Notes under the pieces: generated by a model
Databases searched by the model: none
What the model saw: the letters and a program-made list of their open reading frames with translations, nothing else
What the model was told of the DNA's origin: nothing
In this document: in pieces, positions 17,634 through 26,512 of the stretch
How positions within the stretch are numbered: position 1 is the stretch's first letter
Layout of the letters: every line of letters begins with the position of its first letter
From: Streptomyces fradiae
Lineage (GTDB): Bacteria; Actinomycetota; Actinomycetes; Streptomycetales; Streptomycetaceae
DNA: 64,000 nt
Reading direction: 5' to 3'
Assembly: GCF_041270065.1 (NCBI RefSeq)
Contig: NZ_CP065958.1
Span: 6,076,001-6,140,000, forward strand
Position numbers and translations under genes: made by a program

Positions 17634-18823
17634 ACACCGTCCTGGCCCCGGAGGCGCCGCTGCGCGGCCGGGAACGCGAACTGGCGCTCATCCGCGAGGT
17701 GCTTGAGCACGGCAGCCGCGGCGGCACCGCCGTACTCACCCTCGAGGGAATGCCGGGCATCGGCAAGACCCGGCTGCTCAGCGAGGCGGCCGCCCTCGCC
17801 CGGCAGCTCGGCTACCAGCCCCCGCGCCGCCCGCACGGCCGGGAGGCGCGCCACCACCGCCTGTCCGCCGCCCGCACCGCCGCCCGGCCCGCCGGACCCC
17901 ATCTGGTGATCCTCGACGACCCCTGCGGGACCCCCGACCGCCCCGCACACCGGGCCCGCGTCCCCGCACCCCGCGGCCGCCCCGGCCCGGGCCGCGGCGT
18001 GCTGCTCATCGCCCACCGGCCCGGCGAGACCGCCGCGCTGCCCGGATCCCTGCTCGCCGACCCGGCCGTCCGCACCGAACGCCTCGTCCTCGGACCGCTG
18101 GCCCCCGCCGACACCCACCGGCTCGCCCACGACCTGCTCGGCGCGCCGCCCGCCCGCTCCCTCACGCCGCTCGTCGACGACACCGGAGGCCACCCCCGGC
18201 TGCTCATCGAGCTGCTCACCGGCCTCCGCGAGGAGGACGGCGTCGAGCTGACCGGCGGCGAGGCCGAACTCCTCACCGAGCGCCTGCCGGCCCGCCTCTC
18301 CGCCCGCGTACGGGCCACCCTGGAGCGCTACTCGCCGTCCTGCCGCCAACTGCTCCGCGTGGCCGCGGTCCTGGGCGACGAGGTCGTGTACGCCGAACTG
18401 GCCCTGATGCTGCGCACCTCCGTCTCCGCCCTGCTGCCCACCCTGGAGGAGGTCCGCGCCACCGGAGTGGTCCGCGACACCGGCACCCGCGCCGCCTTCC
18501 ACAGCGCCCTGCTGCGCCGGCTCGTCGCGGAGTCCGTACCGGCCCCCGTACGGCTCGCCCTGGAGCAGGAGGCCGCGACGCTCCGCCCCGCCCGCCGGGG
18601 CCAGCGCCAGAGCCCGCAGGCACCGGCGGCCCGGCACGGCGAACCCAGCGGACAGCAGCGCGCCCTGGTGGCCCTGGTCGCCGAGGGCCTGACCAACCAG
18701 CAGATCGCCAGCCGGCTCGCCCTGTCGCCGCACACCGTCAACTACCACCTCCGCAAGCTGTTCAAGCACTACGGAGTGAGCTCGCGCATCGACCTGCTGC
18801 GGGCCGCCGCCCGCGCCCACTAG
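17630..18823 (+). CDS. AAA-ATPase/LuxR-type transcriptional regulator (short LAL type)
   Basis: 397 residues. The Walker A motif G-M-P-G-I-G-K-T-R lies near residue 45 and Walker B L-V-I-L-D-D-P near 92. The C-terminal LuxR helix-turn-helix (about residues 345-393) reads L-V-A-E-G-L-T-N-Q-Q-I-A and S-P-H-T-V-N-Y-H-L-R-K-L-F. At under 400 residues it is less than half the size of classical LAL activators and lacks the TPR-rich middle. The segment between the Walker motifs is Arg/Pro/His-rich and looks degenerate. The start ATG overlaps the stop of the PaaN-like gene. It is the likely pathway-specific activator of the locus. Confidence 0.85.
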   Translation: MNTVLAPEAPLRGRERELALIREVLEHGSRGGTAVLTLEGMPGIGKTRLLSEAAALARQLGYQPPRRPHGREARHHRLSAARTAARPAGPHLVILDDPCGTPDRPAHRARVPAPRGRPGPGRGVLLIAHRPGETAALPGSLLADPAVRTERLVLGPLAPADTHRLAHDLLGAPPARSLTPLVDDTGGHPRLLIELLTGLREEDGVELTGGEAELLTERLPARLSARVRATLERYSPSCRQLLRVAAVLGDEVVYAELALMLRTSVSALLPTLEEVRATGVVRDTGTRAAFHSALLRRLVAESVPAPVRLALEQEAATLRPARRGQRQSPQAPAARHGEPSGQQRALVALVAEGLTNQQIASRLALSPHTVNYHLRKLFKHYGVSSRIDLLRAAARAH

Positions 18824-18884
18824 GGCCGCCGTCCCTCGCCCGCCTGCACACCGCCCACCTGCCCCGACCGGAGGTCCCCACCCC

Positions 18885-20324
18885 GTGGCCGAACTGCGCC
18901 TGTCCCCGACCTGGCCCCACCCCGACACCCCGTCCCCCGCCCGCCGCACCCCCTGGCTCCGCGACGCCCTCGCCGCCGAGACCGAGGCGACCACAGGTGT
19001 GGATCGCACACCACCGCTCACGGACGAGATCCGCTGCGACGTGTGCGTGGTCGGCGGCGGCTTCACCGGACTCTGGACGGCCCTGGAGATCCTGCGCCGC
19101 GCTCCCGGCACCGACATCGTGCTCATCGAGGCCGACGTGTGCGGCGGCGGCGCCTCCGGTGCCAACGCCGGCTTCCTGATGCCCATGTGGGCCCGCTTCA
19201 GCAGCCTGGTCGCGATCGGGGGCCACGAGGAGGCGCGCAGGATCGGCGAGGCCTCCGCCGCCGCCGTCGACGAGATCCTCGACTTCGCCGACACCCACGG
19301 CATCGACATCGAGCACCGCCGCGGCCCCTGGATGTGGGCCGCCTCCTCGCCCGCCCAGCGCGGCGCCTGGCAGCACACCCTGGACGACCTGCACCGGGCC
19401 GGGATCGAACCGCTGCACCGGATCACCGCCGCCGAGGCCCGCGAGACCGTCGGCACCCGCCACCACTACGGAGCGGTGCTCGACCCCGGCTGCGTCACCC
19501 TCCAGCCCGCCCGGCTGACCCGCGGGCTGCGCCGGGTCGCCCTGGACGCGGGCGTACGGATCCACGAACGCACCCCGCTCACCGCGCTGCGGCCCGCCCC
19601 GCGCGGCACCGTCCGCGCCCGCACCCCGTACGGCGCCGTGGACGCCGACAAGGTGGTGCTCGCCGTCAACGCCTGGGCCGGGCAGCTCGAAGACCTCGGC
19701 CGCCGCATGGTCACCGTCGCCAGCGACACCGTCCTCACCCGGCCGATACCGGACCGGCTCAAGGCCCTCGGCTGGGACGGCGAGGTCTCCGTCTGCGACT
19801 CCCGGCGGCGCCTGAACTACTACCGCACCACCCCCGACGGGCGGCTGCTCTTCGGCAAGGGCGGCTCCGGCGTCGCGTACGGCGACCTCGGCCCCAGCAC
19901 CCTGTGGGGCGACGCCCTGCGCCCCGCCGAACTGCGGGCCCACCTCGCCCGCCTCTTCCCCGAACTCGCCGACGCGCCCGTCGACATGCGCTGGACCGCG
20001 CCCGTCGAGTACTCGGTGACCCATCTGCCCTTCGCCGGGTGGCTGAGCTCGGTGCCCGGCGTCTGCTACGCCACCGGCTACTCCGGCGACGGGGTCGGCC
20101 CCTCGCGGCTGATGGCCAGGGTGCTCGCCTCCCTCGTCCTCGGCACGGACGACGAGTGGTCGCGCTCCGCCTTCACCCGGGTCCCCGGCGGCTGGTTCCC
20201 GCCGGAGCCGGTGCGCACGCCGGGCGCCCGCCTGGTGCTTCCGGCGCTGCGGGCGATGGAGGCCCGGGAGGACCGCGGGGGCCGGGTGCCGGACCTGGTC
20301 AAGCGGCTGGTGGAGGTGTTCTGA
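18885..20324 (+). CDS. FAD-dependent oxidoreductase, DAO (DadA/glycine oxidase-like) family
   Basis: 479 residues starting at a GTG. The dinucleotide-binding motif V-C-V-V-G-G-G-F-T-G-L lies at about residues 52-62, and G-A-S-G-A-N-A-G-F-L follows, typical of the DAO fold. The C-terminal C-Y-A-T-G-Y-S-G-D-G-V-G-P-S is the ATG-like FAD motif. Such enzymes oxidise amines or amino acids, often N-methyl groups. The gene lies 61 bp after the LuxR gene on the same strand and converges on a GlxA-type regulator. It may belong to the metabolite locus as an amine oxidase, but this is inferred from position alone. Confidence 0.85.
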   Translation: MAELRLSPTWPHPDTPSPARRTPWLRDALAAETEATTGVDRTPPLTDEIRCDVCVVGGGFTGLWTALEILRRAPGTDIVLIEADVCGGGASGANAGFLMPMWARFSSLVAIGGHEEARRIGEASAAAVDEILDFADTHGIDIEHRRGPWMWAASSPAQRGAWQHTLDDLHRAGIEPLHRITAAEARETVGTRHHYGAVLDPGCVTLQPARLTRGLRRVALDAGVRIHERTPLTALRPAPRGTVRARTPYGAVDADKVVLAVNAWAGQLEDLGRRMVTVASDTVLTRPIPDRLKALGWDGEVSVCDSRRRLNYYRTTPDGRLLFGKGGSGVAYGDLGPSTLWGDALRPAELRAHLARLFPELADAPVDMRWTAPVEYSVTHLPFAGWLSSVPGVCYATGYSGDGVGPSRLMARVLASLVLGTDDEWSRSAFTRVPGGWFPPEPVRTPGARLVLPALRAMEAREDRGGRVPDLVKRLVEVF

Positions 20325-20336
20325 CCATCGGGGGGT

Positions 20337-21332
20337 TCACTGGTCCGGCACCGCCCGGAAGCGGCGCCGGTACTCCATCGGCGTGGTGTCGAGCCGGCGG
20401 CGGAAGGCCCGGATCAGGGTGTCCGTGGTGCCGAACCCGCAGCTCGTGGTGATCCGTTCGAGGGTCGCGTCGGTCGACTCCAGCAGGTGCCGGGCCCGTT
20501 CGACCCGCGCCGACTCGATGTAGGCGCTCGGGGTGGTGCCCAGCTCGGACTTGAAGATCCGGGTCAGCTGCCGCTCGCTGATGTGCGCGCTCGCGGCCAG
20601 GTCGGCGAGGGTGAGCCGGCCGCCGAGGTTGCGGGTGACGTAGTGCCGCAGGTCCTCCACCCGCCGGGTGGTGGAGACCGGTTCGAGCGGCACGCTGAAC
20701 TGGCTCTGCCCGCTGGGCCGCTTCAGATACATCACCAGCTGCCGGGCCACCCGCAGCGCCGTCGGCTCGCCGAAGTCCTCGGCGACCAGCGCGAGCGACA
20801 GGTCCAGGCACGAGCTGATGCCGGCGCCGGTCCACACGTCGCCGTCCCGGACGAAGATCGGGTCGGCGTCCACCTCGACCGCCGGGTGCTCGGCGGCCAG
20901 CTGCCCCGCCGTCGACCAGTGGGTGGTGGCCCGCTTGCCGTCGAGGAGCCCGGCGGCGGCCAGGATGTGCGCGCCGACGCAGACCGAGGTGACCCGGCGG
21001 GTCCGCGCGGCCAGGGTCTTCACCCAGGACACCACCACGGGGTTGACCAGGGCCCGCACCCGCCGCTCGCCGTCCGTCTCCACCGAGCCGGGCACCAGGA
21101 GGGTGTCGATGCTCCGGGCCGCCGCCTCCGCGAAGGTCAGGTCGGGCAGCACGCGCACCCCGGCCGAGGTGGTGACGGGCGCCGTCGACTCGGCGGCGAG
21201 GACCACCTCGTACCCCGTCGCGTCGTCCGTCTCGCGCCGCAGCAGCGCGAAGACCTCGGGCGGGCCGGTGACGTCGAGCAGGTCGACGCCCTCGAAGAGG
21301 ACGATGACGACGAGCCGTCCGGCGTCGCTCAC
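20337..21332 (-). CDS. GlxA-family AraC transcriptional regulator (DJ-1/PfpI domain plus HTH)
   Basis: 331 residues. The N-terminal DJ-1/PfpI-like domain reads V-V-I-V-L-F-E-G-V-D-L-L-D-V-T-G-P. The nucleophile-elbow position is S-V-C-V-G-A-H-I-L-A-A-A-G-L-L-D-G-K-R-A-T-T-H-W, characteristic of GlxA proteins. Two AraC helix-turn-helix motifs fill the last 100 residues. I chose the GTG at 21332 because a clear GGAGG lies upstream and homologous proteins begin just before the first beta strand; an upstream extension to 21479 looks non-coding. The effector and targets are unknown. Confidence 0.9.
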   Translation of the reverse strand: MSDAGRLVVIVLFEGVDLLDVTGPPEVFALLRRETDDATGYEVVLAAESTAPVTTSAGVRVLPDLTFAEAAARSIDTLLVPGSVETDGERRVRALVNPVVVSWVKTLAARTRRVTSVCVGAHILAAAGLLDGKRATTHWSTAGQLAAEHPAVEVDADPIFVRDGDVWTGAGISSCLDLSLALVAEDFGEPTALRVARQLVMYLKRPSGQSQFSVPLEPVSTTRRVEDLRHYVTRNLGGRLTLADLAASAHISERQLTRIFKSELGTTPSAYIESARVERARHLLESTDATLERITTSCGFGTTDTLIRAFRRRLDTTPMEYRRRFRAVPDQ

Positions 21333-21595
21333 GATGTCCCCCCCCCTCCTCCCCGGCCGCCCGGCCGGCACGCTGTCCGGTTCCGCATCGTAGACGCCGT
21401 GACCGGCGCGCGGCCGGGGCACCGGCTGTTCACCTGCGGTGCGCCCGCAGACCTCCTCCCGATCGGGCGGCGGTCGCACGGCTCGGAGGTAATGCGTCTC
21501 TACGACGATCAGACCACGCGCCGGGCAGCGCCGAGCGGCCCGCCGTGCCGAGCCGAGTCGCGCCGCACCGCGCCGCCGACCGCCCAGGAGGACGT

Positions 21596-24208
21596 GTGCC
21601 AGCCGCAGCCGAGACCGCGACCCGTCCGTCCCGGCCCCGGCTGCGGGCGGCGGCCGGTGCGGCGCTCCTCACCGGAGTGCTGTTCTGCCTGGCCTCGCGG
21701 CTCGCCGGGAGCCACCCGTTCGGCTCCCGGACCCGCAACATCGTCGACCTGGGCCAGCAGTACCTCCCGTACCACTCCTACTGGCGCCGACTGCTCCTCG
21801 GCGAGGCCGACGGCGACCTGTTCCTCAACTGGTCCTCGGGCTTCGGCAGCAACTTCCTGGGCGACCTCGGCACCTACCTCAGCAGCCCCTTCGACCTGCT
21901 CGTGGTGGTCTTCCCGGCCGACCGCCCCGAACTGGCCCTGTACGTCATCACCGCGCTCAAGATCGCCACCGCGGGCGCGGCCATGGCGGCCCTGCTGCTC
22001 ACCCTGCGGCGCGGCCCGTGGCCGGTCGCCGCGCTCCTCGGCACCGCGTACGCGCTCTCCGGCTGGACCTTCAACTACGGCGCCACCGTGCCCATGTGGC
22101 TCGACGGCCTGGTCGCCTTCCCGCTGCTCTGCCTGGTGGGGGAGTGGGCCCGGAAGCGCCGCCGGCCGGTGCTCGGGCCGCTGGTCGTCGCCATCGCCTG
22201 GATCGCCAACTTCTACACCGCGTACATGGCCACCATCGGCGCCGCGGTCTTCCTCCTGGTCCGGCTGCTCACCACCGACGACACCGGCTCCGAAGGGGCC
22301 GTCCGCCGGCCCCGCCTCGCCGCGCTGCTGCGCGCCGCCCGTACCGTCGCCATCGGCGTCGGGCTCGCCGCCCCGCTCGTCCTCGTCGTCTTCCTCGGCA
22401 CCAAGGTCGCCGACCCGACCCCGCCGACCCCCTTCGCCCCGGCCGCCTGGACCGACGTCCTCGCCCGCTTCCTGCCGGCCACGGCGAGCGTCGCCTCGCC
22501 CGCGCTCTTCATCGGCACCCCGGCCCTGGCGCTCGCCCTCACCCTGCCCTTCAACAGTGTCGTCGCCGGCCGCGTCCGGGCCGGCTGGGTCACCGCGATC
22601 GTCCTGGTCACGCTCTCCCTGCAGTGGGAGCCGACCCATCTGCTCTGGCACGCCGGCGCCTCGCCCAACGGCATTCCGTACCGTCAGACCTTCGTCCTGT
22701 GCGGCCTGTTGCTGATGGCGGCCTGGCTGTCCGTGGCCGGCGGCCTGCCCCGGCCGCTCGCCCTGCTCGGCGGCGCCGGCACGCTCGCCTTCCTCGCCCG
22801 GGCCGCGGCGGTCAGCGTCGACATCGACCGCTGGACCTATCCGGCCGCCGCCGGAGCCCTCGCCCTGGCCGCGCTCGCCGCCGTCGCCGCGCTGCTCGCC
22901 CGCTCCCGCCCGGCCGGCCGGCTGCTGCCCGTGCTCGCCGTCGGCCTGCTGCTCGCCGCGCAGGCGGGGGAGACCCTGGTCACCGGCAAGCGCATCGAGG
23001 AACAGCAGCTGAGCAAGGTCTCCTGGGCACCCCGGATCGGCCCCTGGCACACCGGCATGGCCGCCGCCGTCGCCGCGAAGGACGCCTGGCCGCGGCACCG
23101 CACCGACCCCGGCGAGGTCCCGGGCGGCAACGACGTCCTCCTGGTCGGCGGCGAGGGCGCCGACTACTACAGCAGCCTCACCTCCGACACGTACTCCCGC
23201 ACGCTCGCCGCCCTCGGCTTCGGCTTCTACGCCAAGGGCCGCCACCCGGTCAGCCTCGACAACCCGGTCACCGACGCGATCTTCTCCATCGGCACCCGGA
23301 TGCGCTCCACCCCCGAGGGCCCGCTGGAGCTCGACCGGCTCCCGGAGGCCCGGATCGAGGTCGCCGAAAGTCCCGTGCCGCCGCTCGTCACCGTCCGCCC
23401 GGGCCCGCCCGCGCCGGCCCCCGCGCCCGGCTCGGCCGCCGACACCGCCTTCGCCCGCCAGGAGCGCATGCTCGGGAGCACGGTGTACGAGGTCCCGGCC
23501 GACCCGCGCCGTACCGGCACCCCCGACGGAACCGGCGCCACCCTCACGGCGAACTGCCCGGCCGGCTCCGAGGTGTGGCTCTGGGCCCCCGAGTACCAGG
23601 GCACCGCAGCCCTCTCCGGCAGCCCGGCCACGACCCCGCCCGCGGAGTTCGCCGGCAAGCTGCCCTCCGTGCTCGCGCCCATGCAGCGGCTCGGCACCGT
23701 CCCCGCATCCGGCGCCGTACGGATCGAGCTGACGCCCGAGCCGAAGGCCGAGCCCCGGCTCAAACTGCCCGCCCGGCCGGTCGGCTGCCTGGAACGGCAC
23801 CGGCTCGACAGCGCCGTACGCGAGCTCACCGCCACCGGCGCCACCGCCGTCCGCGCGACCGGCCACACCCTCACCGCCGAGCTGCCCGCCGGCAGCACCG
23901 GCACCGCCGTGCTCGCCGTCCCCCGGATCTCCGGCTGGCGCTGCGCCGCCGGCGACGCGCCCCTGGAACCCGCGCACCGCCGCCTCGGCCTGCTCGCCGT
24001 CCCCCTCGACGGCAAGGCCACCACCGTGACCTGCTCCTTCCGCCCGCCCGGCGTGAAGCCCGGCGGCGCGGCCGGCGCGGCGGCCCTCCTCGCGCTGCTC
24101 CTCACCGCGTGGCTCCACCGCAGCCGCCGGACCCGTGAACCCGCCCGACGGCGAGAGTTCACCGCCCGTGCACATCCGGCTCGTTCAACGGAGAAGACCC
24201 CTGTCTAG
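21596..24208 (+). CDS. YfhO-family membrane protein (GT-C-like)
   Basis: 870 residues with about 12-14 transmembrane segments and a large C-terminal extracytoplasmic part before a last helix (A-A-A-L-L-A-L-L-L-T-A-W-L). The early N-I-V-D-L-G-Q-Q-Y-L-P-Y and the W-S-S-G-F-G-S-N-F-L-G-D stretches are typical of YfhO. That family is implicated in glycosylation of lipoteichoic acid and related surface polymers using lipid-linked sugars. Start: the GTG at 21596, six bases after AGGAGG. It heads a three-gene group with two cytoplasmic glycosyltransferases. Function in a surface glycan is inferred. Confidence 0.85.
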   Translation: MPAAAETATRPSRPRLRAAAGAALLTGVLFCLASRLAGSHPFGSRTRNIVDLGQQYLPYHSYWRRLLLGEADGDLFLNWSSGFGSNFLGDLGTYLSSPFDLLVVVFPADRPELALYVITALKIATAGAAMAALLLTLRRGPWPVAALLGTAYALSGWTFNYGATVPMWLDGLVAFPLLCLVGEWARKRRRPVLGPLVVAIAWIANFYTAYMATIGAAVFLLVRLLTTDDTGSEGAVRRPRLAALLRAARTVAIGVGLAAPLVLVVFLGTKVADPTPPTPFAPAAWTDVLARFLPATASVASPALFIGTPALALALTLPFNSVVAGRVRAGWVTAIVLVTLSLQWEPTHLLWHAGASPNGIPYRQTFVLCGLLLMAAWLSVAGGLPRPLALLGGAGTLAFLARAAAVSVDIDRWTYPAAAGALALAALAAVAALLARSRPAGRLLPVLAVGLLLAAQAGETLVTGKRIEEQQLSKVSWAPRIGPWHTGMAAAVAAKDAWPRHRTDPGEVPGGNDVLLVGGEGADYYSSLTSDTYSRTLAALGFGFYAKGRHPVSLDNPVTDAIFSIGTRMRSTPEGPLELDRLPEARIEVAESPVPPLVTVRPGPPAPAPAPGSAADTAFARQERMLGSTVYEVPADPRRTGTPDGTGATLTANCPAGSEVWLWAPEYQGTAALSGSPATTPPAEFAGKLPSVLAPMQRLGTVPASGAVRIELTPEPKAEPRLKLPARPVGCLERHRLDSAVRELTATGATAVRATGHTLTAELPAGSTGTAVLAVPRISGWRCAAGDAPLEPAHRRLGLLAVPLDGKATTVTCSFRPPGVKPGGAAGAAALLALLLTAWLHRSRRTREPARRREFTARAHPARSTEKTPV

Positions 24209-24248
24209 CCTGCCCGACCAGTACCGATCAGCGAGTTGGTGAGTCCGA

Positions 24249-25214
24249 GTGCCGAAACTGTCCGTCGTCGTGCCCTTCCACAATGTGGGGCCCTACGCCC
24301 CCGACACCCTGCGCAGTCTCGCCGACAACGCGGACGACGACACCGAGTTCCTGCTGATCGACGACCACTCCACCGACGAGACGCCGGACCTCCTCGACCG
24401 CTGGAAGAGCCGCATCCCGCAGGCCACCGTCATCCGCCACGCGACCAACCTCGGCGTCGCCCAGGCCCGCAACACCGGCATCGACGCCGCCACCGGCGAC
24501 TACATCACCTTCCTCGACGGCGACGACTGGTACGCCCCCGGGCACCTGCGCGCCATGGTCGACGGGATCCACCGCCTCGGCGTCGACTTCGCGCGCACCG
24601 ACCACGTCCTGTCCACCGGCCGGAACCGGCAGATCCGCTACGCCCCGGCGAAGCTCCGCGACACCGCCATGGACCCGCGCGACGGCATCGCCCCGTCCAG
24701 CATGATCACCATGGTCGACTACCCCTTCGTCCCCTTCGGCGTCTACAGCGCCCGCCTCTTCGAGAACGGCACCGGCCGCTTCGAGACCAAGCTGCGCACC
24801 GCCGAGGACCGCCTCTGGATCTGGCGCCTCCACCTCACCGCCACCAGCTACGCCGCGCTCTCGCTGCACGGCTGCTTCTACCGCCGCGGCGTCACCACCT
24901 CGCTCACCCAGATCACCGACAACCGGCAGCTGGACTTCATCCCGTCCTACGACCTGCTGCTCGACGAGGTCGGCCGGGACCGCGAGGCCGACCACTTCCT
25001 GCCCAAGGCCGTCCGCACCTACTGCGCGATGATCGCCTTCCACATGGCGAAGTCCGACCGGTACGAGGCGGCCGTCGGCAAGCGGCTGCGCCGCGACGTC
25101 ACCGACGCCCTGCGCCGGATGCCGCAGCGGGTCCTCGACGAGACCCTCGCGACCATGGACACCCCCCGCAGCAATCTCCTGAAGAGCCTGCGCGACACCG
25201 GAAAGGCCGCCTGA
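24249..25214 (+). CDS. Family 2 glycosyltransferase
   Basis: 321 residues, GTG start. The GT-A fold is evident: L-S-V-V-V-P-F-H-N-V at the N-terminus, I-D-D-H-S-T-D-E-T, the A-R-N-T-G-I sugar-binding motif and F-L-D-G-D-D, the metal-binding DxD equivalent near residue 95. It transfers a sugar from a nucleotide donor in the cytoplasm. The gene starts 40 bp after the YfhO stop and is followed 2 bp later by a polysialyltransferase-like gene, so the three probably act on one glycan. Confidence 0.93.
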   Translation: MPKLSVVVPFHNVGPYAPDTLRSLADNADDDTEFLLIDDHSTDETPDLLDRWKSRIPQATVIRHATNLGVAQARNTGIDAATGDYITFLDGDDWYAPGHLRAMVDGIHRLGVDFARTDHVLSTGRNRQIRYAPAKLRDTAMDPRDGIAPSSMITMVDYPFVPFGVYSARLFENGTGRFETKLRTAEDRLWIWRLHLTATSYAALSLHGCFYRRGVTTSLTQITDNRQLDFIPSYDLLLDEVGRDREADHFLPKAVRTYCAMIAFHMAKSDRYEAAVGKRLRRDVTDALRRMPQRVLDETLATMDTPRSNLLKSLRDTGKAA

Positions 25215-25216
25215 GC

Positions 25217-26512
25217 ATGCCGACCACGGAACGCGACCCCGTCCAGATCTTCCAGGTGTCCACCCTCTACGGCGCCGCCACCGTCGCCGCCGCCATCGAC
25301 GCCGGCCGCTTCGGCGCACCCGGCGCGGCCCGGCGCCTGCTGCTCGTCTCGAACAACGCCGAGATCCCCGAGACCGCCGTCCGCCTGGAGACGATGACCG
25401 GCTACGCGCAGGTCGCCTCCCGCTTCGACGGCGTCCTCGACTGGAACGAGGCCGTCCACCCGCACCACCCCAGCTCCTGGGCGCCCCGCCCCGAGGAGGC
25501 CCCGCTCTGGCAGCGGGTGCTTCGCACCGCCTGGGAGCTCGGCACCGCCCCCGTCGAGCTGGTCGTCGAGTCCATCCAGGTCAACCCGGCCAAGGCGCTC
25601 GCCGCGGTGTTCGCCGAGAGCTCCGTGCACGTCTACGCCGACGGCCTGATGAGCTACGGCCCCACCCGCGACGAACTGCCCCAGTCCATCGCCTGCCGGA
25701 TCCGCCGGGTGCTCCACCTCGACCTGGTGCCCGGACTGCGGCCGCTGCTCCTCACGGAGTACGGCGTCGGCGCCGAGCTCGTCCCCGACGACGCCTTCCG
25801 CGCGGTGCTGCGCGAGATCGCCACGGCCTCGGAGAGCCCGGCGGAGAACGCGGCCCTCGCCGCCGCGACCGCCGCCGCCCCCACCGCCCTGCTCCTCGGC
25901 CAGTACCTCGCCGTCCTCGGCATCCTCACCGTCGAGGAAGAGGAGGAGCTGCACGTGCGGATGCTGCGCGGCGCCGCCGCGGCCGGCCACCGCTCCGTGG
26001 TCTTCAAGCCGCACCCGACGGCCCCCGCCGGCTACTCCACCGCCCTGCGCGAGGAGGCCGCCCGCACCGGCGTCGACCTCACCGTCCTGGACGGCCCGCT
26101 GCTCGCCGAGACCTTCTACGAACGATGCCGCCCAAACCTCGTCGTCGGGTGTTTCTCGACCGCGATGCTGACGGCCGCCGTCTACTTCGGCGTGCCGATC
26201 GCCCGGGTCGGCACCGGAACGGTCCTGGACCGCCTCACCCCGTACGAGAACAGCAACCGGGTCCCGCTCACGGTCGTCGACCACCTGGTGCCCGACCTGG
26301 CGGCCGGCGCCGCGCCCGCCGTGCCGGGCGCCGCCCCCGACAGCCTCGCCCCGCTCATCCGCGCCGTCGGCTACTGCATGCGCCCGTCCGCGCACCCCGG
26401 CCTGCGCGAGGAGACGGCCGCCTATCTCGCCGCGCACGGCACGGACCCGGCCCTGGCCCACCACTTCCCGGCCGAGCGCCTTGCGGAGCTGGAGCTGAAG
26501 GTCCGGGCCTAG
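25217..26512 (+). CDS. Polysialyltransferase-like glycosyltransferase
   Basis: 431 residues, ATG 2 bp after the GT2 stop. The protein contains the small motifs of bacterial polysialyl/sialyltransferases: an acidic-Gly element in V-Y-A-D-G-L near residue 140, the F-K-P-H-P motif at residues 263-267 and the G-C-F-S-T-A-M motif near residue 307. These motifs bind CMP-activated nonulosonic acids in the family. No sialic-acid or Kdn synthesis gene is in the window, so the donor would have to come from elsewhere. The 3' end overlaps the convergent VOC gene by 4 bases. Confidence 0.78.
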   Translation: MPTTERDPVQIFQVSTLYGAATVAAAIDAGRFGAPGAARRLLLVSNNAEIPETAVRLETMTGYAQVASRFDGVLDWNEAVHPHHPSSWAPRPEEAPLWQRVLRTAWELGTAPVELVVESIQVNPAKALAAVFAESSVHVYADGLMSYGPTRDELPQSIACRIRRVLHLDLVPGLRPLLLTEYGVGAELVPDDAFRAVLREIATASESPAENAALAAATAAAPTALLLGQYLAVLGILTVEEEEELHVRMLRGAAAAGHRSVVFKPHPTAPAGYSTALREEAARTGVDLTVLDGPLLAETFYERCRPNLVVGCFSTAMLTAAVYFGVPIARVGTGTVLDRLTPYENSNRVPLTVVDHLVPDLAAGAAPAVPGAAPDSLAPLIRAVGYCMRPSAHPGLREETAAYLAAHGTDPALAHHFPAERLAELELKVRA

